From Chloroflexota bacterium (lineage in GTDB: Bacteria > Chloroflexota > Limnocylindria > Limnocylindrales > CSP1-4), in the NCBI GenBank assembly GCA_021785115.1, contig JAJYGO010000265.1, positions 1 through 11,097 on the forward strand: a DNA stretch of 11,097 bases. Direction: 5' to 3'. A model generated the notes under the pieces. That model saw nothing but the letters and a program-made list of their open reading frames with translations, was not told the DNA's origin and ran no database searches. A program made the translations under genes and the position numbers. Below are positions 6,442 through 11,097 of the stretch, piece after piece (position 1 is the first letter of the stretch; each line of letters opens with the position of its first letter).

Positions 6442-6541
6442 CGCCGGCGGCCACCGCTCCGTATCGTCCTTGGTTCGGGGAACGGCGCCTGAGGGAACGG
6501 CGCCGGCGACGAGGAGTCGGCAGTCGGAGGTCGGGCGGCCG

Positions 6542-6548
6542 AAGGAGG
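6542..6548 (+). promoter_or_regulatory. Ribosome binding site of the beta-helix gene
   Basis: AAGGAGG, a near-perfect Shine-Dalgarno, lies 7 nt before the GTG at 6556. It supports this GTG as the start directly ahead of a signal peptide. Confidence 0.85.
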
Positions 6549-6555
6549 GGTCGGG

Positions 6556-9375
6556 GTGCGAAGGCTCGCCGTGTTCGTCGTGTCCGCCGCGCTGTGGCTG
6601 CCGCCGCTGTGGCTCGTGAGCCCCGGAACCGTCCTGGCTACGAACAGCTGGGTCGTGAACTCGGCCGCGGACACCTCCGGCACGTGCACGGCATCCCTGT
6701 GCACGCTGCGATCCGCCATCGACGCCGCGAACGCCGCCGGTGGCAACGGGACGATCTCGTTCGACATCGCGCCTGGCGGCCCGCAGGTCATCCAGCCGGC
6801 CACGCAGCTGCCGACCGTGACCGCGCCGAACGTCGTCATCGACGGAACGACGCAGCCCAGCGGCGGGGCGCACGGTATCCAGCTGAACGATCCCAACTCG
6901 TCCGATTCCAACGCCGGCCTCGCGATCGGCGGGACTGGCGACACCGTTCGCGGCCTCTCCGTCACGAACTTCGGCGGGTACGGGATCCTGCTGTGGTATG
7001 CGACCGGCGCCACGATCGCCGGGAACTGGGTCGGGACCGCCGACGGGACCACCGCGGCCGGCAACCGCAACATCGGCATCATGATCCAGGGCGGCGGGTC
7101 GAACACGATCGGCGGCGCGACGAGCGGGGACCGGAACGTCGTGTCAGGCACGATCGAGGGGTGGACCGGAAACGGCGTTCAGATCCAGGACTCGAACGAC
7201 AACGTGGTCGTCGGCAACTACCTCGGCATGACCGCGGACGGCCTCGACCGGATGTGGAACGCCGGCGATGGACTCCAGATCGCGGGCGCGTCGTCCGGCA
7301 ACCGAATCGGAGGCACGACGGCCGCCGAGCGCAACATCGACTCCGGCAACACCGGCATGGGAGTCCAGCTGCTCGGTGTCATGAACAGCGACGGGACGTG
7401 CCGCGCGCCGACGAACAACGTCGTCGAGGGGAACTACATCGGCGTCAATGCGAACGGGGCGCGGCCGGGTGCGTATGGCAACCTCGCCGAGGGGCTGAGC
7501 ATCGACATCTGTGGCCAGAACAACCTGATCGGCGGCACGAGCGCCGGCGCCGGAAACGTCATCTCGGGCAACAACGACGACGGGATGCAGATCGACGGCC
7601 TGAACGGGCCGGCCCAGGGCGTGTGCAACAACACGATCCAGGGGAACTACGTCGGCGTCGACCCGACCGGTTCCTTCGCGATCGACAACGGCGTGACAGG
7701 CATCAAGATCCAGAACGGGGCATGCAACACGCTGGTGGGTGGGACCGCCGCGGGCGCTGGAAATGTCGTCAGCGGCAACCTCAGCGACGCGTTCTACATC
7801 CGCCGCCCCGGCACGACCGGGACCCAGATCGTCGACAACATCATCGGTCTCGGCGCGAACGGCACGCAGTGGATCGGTGGCGGCGACAACAACGTCCACA
7901 TCTGGAGCGGCGCCTCCGGCACGCTCGTGAGCGGCAACATCATCAGCGCCAGCGCCACGAACGGCGTGCTCATCCAGGACCAGGGCACGGACGGCAACAC
8001 GATCACCGACAACCGCATCGGGACGGACGCGTCCGGCACGACGCTCGACGGCAACCGGAACGTCGGCGTGTGGATCACGAACGGCGCCGAGTCCAACACC
8101 GTCCGGGGCAACATCGTGGCCGGCAGCGGCGTCGAGGGCGTCGTCGTCGAGGAGCCATCGGGCGTCACGACCCCGACGAACGACAACCGGATCAGCCAGA
8201 ACCGGATGTGGGCGAACACCGGCCTCGGCATCGACCTCCAGCCGGTCACCGGCGTCAACCCGAACGACGGGAACGACACGAACACGACCATCGGCAACGA
8301 CGGCATGGACTTCCCCGTGATCACGGCCGTCTCGAGCACGTCGGCGATGGGCACGGCGCCCGCGGCGTCGACGGTCGAGTTGTTCTCCGCGACCGCCGAC
8401 ACGGGCACGCCGAACGGCGAAGGGACGACGTTCCTCGGCTCGACGACCGCGACCTCGTCGGGAACCTGGTGCATCGGCGGGCTCGCGATCGGAGGGCCGG
8501 TGACCGCGACCGCGACGGACCCGAACGGCAACACGAGCGAGTTCTCCGTGAACGTCACACCGTCCGGCTCGACTGCGTACTGCGCGTCCCCTTCCCCGTC
8601 CCCCAGCCCCAGCCCGACGCCGTCGCCATCGGCCAGCCCCAGCCCGTCCCCCAGCCCGACGCCGTCGCCATCGGCCAGCCCGACCCCGACCCCCAGCCCG
8701 AGCCCGACGCCGACGCCGAGCCCGACCGGCTCACCCTCGCCCAGCCCGTCGCCCTCCGTCCTGTACAGCGACGACTTCACCGGGACCGACGGCTCCGCGC
8801 CGACCGGCTGGACCGTCACGCAGACGGCCGGCGGATCCGGATCGGGGGCCGTCATCGAGTCGAACCTGCTGCAGGCGACCGACGCGCTCTCGTCGGCCCA
8901 GAACGGGCTCTGGGAGTACGTCCAGGCACGCGCTCCGATCCAGCCCTCGTGGGCCTCGAGCGCGGTGACGTTCGGCTGGCAGATGAGCACCTCGGCCACG
9001 AGCTCGCAGGTCGCCTCGCTCATGCTGCTGCCGACGATCCCGTCGGGCAACGCGGTGAGCGCGTCCGACTACCTGCGCGTGCGCGTCAGCGCGGGCACGC
9101 TCAGCCTCGTCACGCGCAGCGGCGGCGGCACCGTCACGACGCTCTGGTCGGGGCCCGAGACGATGACGAGCGGCCTGCGCCAGTTCCAGCTGCAGGTCAG
9201 CGCCGGCATGGTCTCGTTGTGGGAGGGTCCCGTGGGCGGCACCTTGAGCCTGCGCGCCTCGGCGCTGTCCGACGGCCTGGCCTGGACGAGCGGCTATCTC
9301 TACCTGCACGCCCACAACGACAGCTCGGCCAGCGCCTTCGTCGTCGACTACGACACGGTCGTCGTGAGCCAGTAG
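6556..9375 (+). CDS. Secreted right-handed parallel beta-helix protein with Ig-like module and C-terminal beta-rich domain
   Basis: The 939-aa product starts with a signal peptide (hydrophobic core to W19, probable cleavage after VLA at residue 28). Next is a CSLREA-type motif, CTLRSAIDAAN (49-59), known at the N-terminus of many exported beta-helix proteins. Residues of about 90-585 carry repeated coils. IGGT-AG-NVISGN elements recur four times (first NTIGG at 183) and alternate with GNYIGV and DNRIGTD elements, followed by FPVITAV (586-592). An Ig-like module (about 593-672) ends in VTATATDPNGNTSEF. A 57-residue Ser/Pro/Thr linker (678-734) leads to a C-terminal domain starting YSDDFTGTDGSAPTGW, which I infer to be a carbohydrate-binding or lectin-like sandwich. 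There is no LPXTG, C-terminal helix or lipobox, so release or non-covalent surface association is likely. The fold class includes polysaccharide lyases and epimerases, but I cannot identify catalytic residues, so substrate and activity are unknown. Confidence 0.9.
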   Translation: MRRLAVFVVSAALWLPPLWLVSPGTVLATNSWVVNSAADTSGTCTASLCTLRSAIDAANAAGGNGTISFDIAPGGPQVIQPATQLPTVTAPNVVIDGTTQPSGGAHGIQLNDPNSSDSNAGLAIGGTGDTVRGLSVTNFGGYGILLWYATGATIAGNWVGTADGTTAAGNRNIGIMIQGGGSNTIGGATSGDRNVVSGTIEGWTGNGVQIQDSNDNVVVGNYLGMTADGLDRMWNAGDGLQIAGASSGNRIGGTTAAERNIDSGNTGMGVQLLGVMNSDGTCRAPTNNVVEGNYIGVNANGARPGAYGNLAEGLSIDICGQNNLIGGTSAGAGNVISGNNDDGMQIDGLNGPAQGVCNNTIQGNYVGVDPTGSFAIDNGVTGIKIQNGACNTLVGGTAAGAGNVVSGNLSDAFYIRRPGTTGTQIVDNIIGLGANGTQWIGGGDNNVHIWSGASGTLVSGNIISASATNGVLIQDQGTDGNTITDNRIGTDASGTTLDGNRNVGVWITNGAESNTVRGNIVAGSGVEGVVVEEPSGVTTPTNDNRISQNRMWANTGLGIDLQPVTGVNPNDGNDTNTTIGNDGMDFPVITAVSSTSAMGTAPAASTVELFSATADTGTPNGEGTTFLGSTTATSSGTWCIGGLAIGGPVTATATDPNGNTSEFSVNVTPSGSTAYCASPSPSPSPSPTPSPSASPSPSPSPTPSPSASPTPTPSPSPTPTPSPTGSPSPSPSPSVLYSDDFTGTDGSAPTGWTVTQTAGGSGSGAVIESNLLQATDALSSAQNGLWEYVQARAPIQPSWASSAVTFGWQMSTSATSSQVASLMLLPTIPSGNAVSASDYLRVRVSAGTLSLVTRSGGGTVTTLWSGPETMTSGLRQFQLQVSAGMVSLWEGPVGGTLSLRASALSDGLAWTSGYLYLHAHNDSSASAFVVDYDTVVVSQ
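8608..8681 (+). repeat. 42-bp-period duplication in the Ser/Pro linker coding region
   Basis: A 32-bp stretch coding for PSPTPSPSASP-type sequence occurs at 8608-8639 and again, identical, at 8650-8681. The 42-bp period is 14 codons. It lies in the flexible linker between the Ig-like module and the C-terminal domain of the beta-helix protein. Confidence 0.85.
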
Positions 9376-9615
9376 CCAGGATGACGGAGCAGCAGATCGC
9401 GTCGCGGCCGCAGCGGCCGCAACGCCGTCTCGGTGGCACGGACGCAGGCACGGCGCCGGCACTGACGCGTCGTGTCCCGCTGCAACGCCGTCGCTAGGCG
9501 GCGCGCCGCAGCCCCGCCGCTCCTTCGGCCCTCGAGCGTCTTCACTGTCGCCATGTCGCTCGAGCCCGGTCGCGGCGACCTGCGTGGCGCCGAACCCGAC
9601 AGGACGGAGCCGGGC

Positions 9616-10284
9616 GTGGACGGGCGCCCGCACGGCACCTTCGTCAGCATGGGGACGCGCCCGGACCCGCTCATCGCGTCCAGGATGCGCTCCGCTCGCC
9701 CGTCGCCACGCCTGAGAGTCGGTGGGGGCGGCATCGGGGCGGCAGCGTTCGCCGCCATGCTGCTCGTCGCCGGGATCCTCGCCGCGGTCACGCTGCTCGC
9801 ACCGGTCCGCCCGGTACTGCTGGGCACGGCGCCTTCGCCGTCTTCGGTGGCCGTACTCGGCGGCGAGTCGGGCGCCAGCCCGCCGGCCTCGGCGGCGGCG
9901 ATCACCGCTCCCGCCCCGTCTGCATCGCCCTCGGCCACCCCGGTCGCCACCGACATCCTGTCGCCCGCGGCGTCGCCGACGCAGGTCGTCGCGGCCTTCT
10001 ACCGGCTCGTGGCCGAGCACAGGTTCGCCGACGCCGCGGCGCTCGAGACGCCCGCGATGCGAAGCAGATACTCGCCCTCCGAGTACATCGACCGTCGGTT
10101 CGCCCACACGACCCGGATCTCGATCGAGCGCCTGGCAACCTCGCGCGTCACGGGATCGAGCGCGGTCGTCTCGGTCCGGTTCGTCGAGTACCGGACGGTG
10201 TCGCCGAGCTGGGTGCGATACTGGGGCAGCTGGAGCCTCGCGCGGGTCGGGGGCCGATGGCTGCTGAGCGCGTCGCACTTCTGA
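9616..10284 (+). CDS. Membrane-anchored protein with putative NTF2-like extracytoplasmic domain
   Basis: From the GTG at 9616 the product is 222 aa. It has a basic N-terminus, one transmembrane helix (about 37-64, GAAAFAAMLLVAGILAAVTLLA), an Ala/Pro/Ser-rich low-complexity spacer (about 72-118) and a C-terminal domain (119-222). That domain begins SPTQVVAAFYRLVAEHRFADAA and ends WSLARVGGRWLLSASHF. This pattern is typical of NTF2-like/DUF4878-type domains, in which a small helix pair is followed by a curved sheet. No active-site residues are apparent. The start is uncertain. The GTG at 9616 has GGAG at 6 nt, whereas in-frame alternatives (GTG 9472, ATG 9553, ATG 9649) have no Shine-Dalgarno. 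The gene lies 240 bp after the beta-helix gene and 40 bp before the lipoprotein gene. The last two genes may be co-transcribed. A role in the envelope is inferred only from topology. Confidence 0.7.
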   Translation: MDGRPHGTFVSMGTRPDPLIASRMRSARPSPRLRVGGGGIGAAAFAAMLLVAGILAAVTLLAPVRPVLLGTAPSPSSVAVLGGESGASPPASAAAITAPAPSASPSATPVATDILSPAASPTQVVAAFYRLVAEHRFADAAALETPAMRSRYSPSEYIDRRFAHTTRISIERLATSRVTGSSAVVSVRFVEYRTVSPSWVRYWGSWSLARVGGRWLLSASHF

Positions 10285-10324
10285 TCGCGGGCACGCGGAC
10301 AGGCGCGACCGCTTCGGGCGAACG

Positions 10325-10831
10325 ATGCCGCGATGGCACCCGCCCAGTCCACGCCGCGCAGTCGCCGCCTCGGCCGTGATCCTCCTGCTCCTGCCGATCG
10401 CGCTCGCCGGATGCGTCCCAGTCGCGGCGGCGGGCACGCTCCCGCCGACGCTCTCGCTCGCCCGGGTGGGCGGCGTGCCCGTTGCGCTGCAGGACGGCAT
10501 CGCCGTGCCGTCGTTCGGCGTCCAGCCGCGACCGCGGATCGACCTCCGGTCGTGGCGCGTCCAGCCCGCGACCTTCTCGGCGCAGACATCGCTGACCGAC
10601 CGAGCCACCTCGCTCGCGACCATCACGCGAAACGCAGGCGGCCGACAGTCGGCGCAGTACGAGGATGTGGCGTGGCGCTCCGTGACGGTCCCATACGCGG
10701 TGAACCCGCCGCGGTCGAAGACGGGCCCGACGGGCGCGCGACCAGCCTGGCCGATCCGGACCCGCGCTCGCTCATGTGTTCGCGCGATGCCACCGCACGG
10801 ACGACGCGCCGGGCAGCCGGGCGCGGCATGA
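10325..10831 (+). CDS. Putative lipoprotein, possibly a truncated sugar-binding/glycosidase-like protein
   Basis: The 168-aa product has a lipoprotein signal: basic start, hydrophobic core AVILLLLPIALA and lipobox LAGC with C30, predicting lipid attachment outside the membrane. Residues 70-124 (PRIDLRSWRV, LTDRATSLATI, AGGRQSAQYEDVAWRSVTVP) resemble the first strands of the N-terminal beta-sandwich of family 2 glycoside hydrolases and related sugar-binding domains. There a FDD--W--V-VP motif is common. That resemblance is from memory and tentative. The domain appears to stop near residue 128. The remaining 40 residues are Arg/Pro/Ala-rich with no family character, and neither other plus-strand frame restores a continuation. 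It is either a short stand-alone lipoprotein or the remnant of a longer gene. No clear Shine-Dalgarno precedes the ATG. Confidence 0.55.
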   Translation: MPRWHPPSPRRAVAASAVILLLLPIALAGCVPVAAAGTLPPTLSLARVGGVPVALQDGIAVPSFGVQPRPRIDLRSWRVQPATFSAQTSLTDRATSLATITRNAGGRQSAQYEDVAWRSVTVPYAVNPPRSKTGPTGARPAWPIRTRARSCVRAMPPHGRRAGQPGAA

Positions 10832-10832
10832 G

Positions 10833-10864
10833 GCCCGGCCATGCCCGGCCGGGCATGGCCGGGC
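10833..10864. repeat. Perfect 32-nt palindrome after the lipoprotein stop codon
   Basis: GCCCGGCCATGCCCGG is followed directly by its exact reverse complement, giving 16-bp arms with no spacer. It begins 1 nt after the TGA at 10829-10831. There is no T-run on either side, so it is not a canonical intrinsic terminator. It could still stop or stabilise the plus-strand transcript as a hairpin with an opened centre, or be a REP-like element. Confidence 0.85.
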
Positions 10865-10992
10865 GAGTGACCCGCGTCGGGTCGGCATGGCTCGACACGG
10901 CAACGGTGAGGTGCGGCATGCCGGCGAGGGTCCCGCGGCCGCGCCACGTGCCGCGGCGCGTTCTTCGCACGCCAGCGCGCGCTCGAAGGGAA

Positions 10993-11079
<87 letters not shown>

Positions 11080-11097
11080 GCCGGTCGCAATGGGGGA

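Larger units (their letters stand above)
6200..6555. other. Divergent intergenic region with repeats and hairpins, no gene
   Basis: These 356 bp separate the minus-strand membrane gene from the plus-strand beta-helix gene. They contain a 13-nt palindrome (6261-6273), a 21-bp direct repeat with 42-bp spacing (6287-6349), a hairpin followed by a T-rich run (6414-6441) and a 12-bp direct repeat GGGAACGGCGCC (6478-6489 and 6493-6504). I see no confident promoter on either strand. The minus-strand reading frame across the direct repeat has no plausible protein character. Confidence 0.6.

Noticed and set aside
6209..6454. An 81-codon minus-strand frame containing a repeated GQDAP peptide
   Set aside because: The peptide repeat is only the translation of the 42-bp-period DNA repeat. 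There is no Shine-Dalgarno or hydrophobic pattern. I treat it as intergenic, with some residual doubt.
6390..6475. A possible cyclic-di-GMP-I (GEMM) riboswitch, suggested by TGCAAGCCGCGG
   Set aside because: The required GACGCAAAGCC and tetraloop-receptor elements are not present in the right order, so the resemblance is too weak to annotate.
9400..9420. GC-rich inverted repeat GCGGCCGCAGCGGCCGC after the beta-helix stop as a terminator
   Set aside because: The stem is short and self-complementary with no T-run, and such sequences are expected by chance at this GC content.
6351..9497. A 1048-codon plus-strand open frame overlapping the beta-helix gene in another phase
   Set aside because: Its product is dominated by Arg, His and Gln with no hydrophobic core. 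It arises because stop codons are rare in this GC-rich sequence. The overlapping frame has signal peptide, repeats, Shine-Dalgarno and domain logic.

Overview
The window comes from a very GC-rich bacterium. It carries a tryptophan biosynthesis operon controlled by a T-box, a block of secreted or envelope-associated proteins, and a serine tRNA gene. The extreme GC content, the T-box upstream of trpE, the trpE-G-D-C/F gene order and the CSLREA-type parallel beta-helix exoprotein with an S/T-P linker would fit a Chloroflexota lineage (for example Limnocylindria-like). An actinobacterial relative is not excluded. No phylogenetic marker is present, so this assignment is an inference.

Left half, minus strand (1-5669): a TTGACA/TACACT promoter at 5640-5669 drives a leader of about 390 nt. 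The leader holds a complete-looking T-box: a stem I with a UGG (Trp) specifier, the UGGCACC bulge, and a 13-bp terminator hairpin. Then follow trpE, trpG, trpD and a fused trpC-trpF reading frame that runs off the left edge of the window. Every internal junction is a 4-nt ATGA or GTGA overlap. Together the encoded proteins take chorismate through anthranilate and phosphoribosyl-anthranilate to indole-glycerol phosphate. Uncharged tRNA-Trp is the predicted signal that lets transcription read through. The trp proteins carry unusual low-complexity segments. In TrpE, TrpD and the TrpF part these are built from short in-frame tandem repeats of 24, 15 and 36 bp. TrpG has a non-repetitive Gly/Ala-rich tail.

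Middle (5705-6555): a small four-helix membrane protein of unknown function lies just upstream of the trp promoter on the same strand. It is followed by a 356-bp divergent intergenic region with a near-perfect 21-bp direct repeat, a 13-nt palindrome and a terminator-like hairpin.

Right half, plus strand (6556-10831): a 939-aa secreted right-handed beta-helix protein has an Ig-like module, an S/T-P linker and a C-terminal beta-rich domain. It is followed by a membrane-anchored protein with a putative NTF2-like extracytoplasmic domain, and by a short lipoprotein that looks like the N-terminal piece of a larger sugar-binding or glycosidase-like protein. A perfect 32-nt palindrome begins one base after the lipoprotein stop codon. 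A tRNA-Ser(UGA) with encoded CCA lies on the minus strand at the right end. I found no integrase, transposase, CRISPR array or defence genes.
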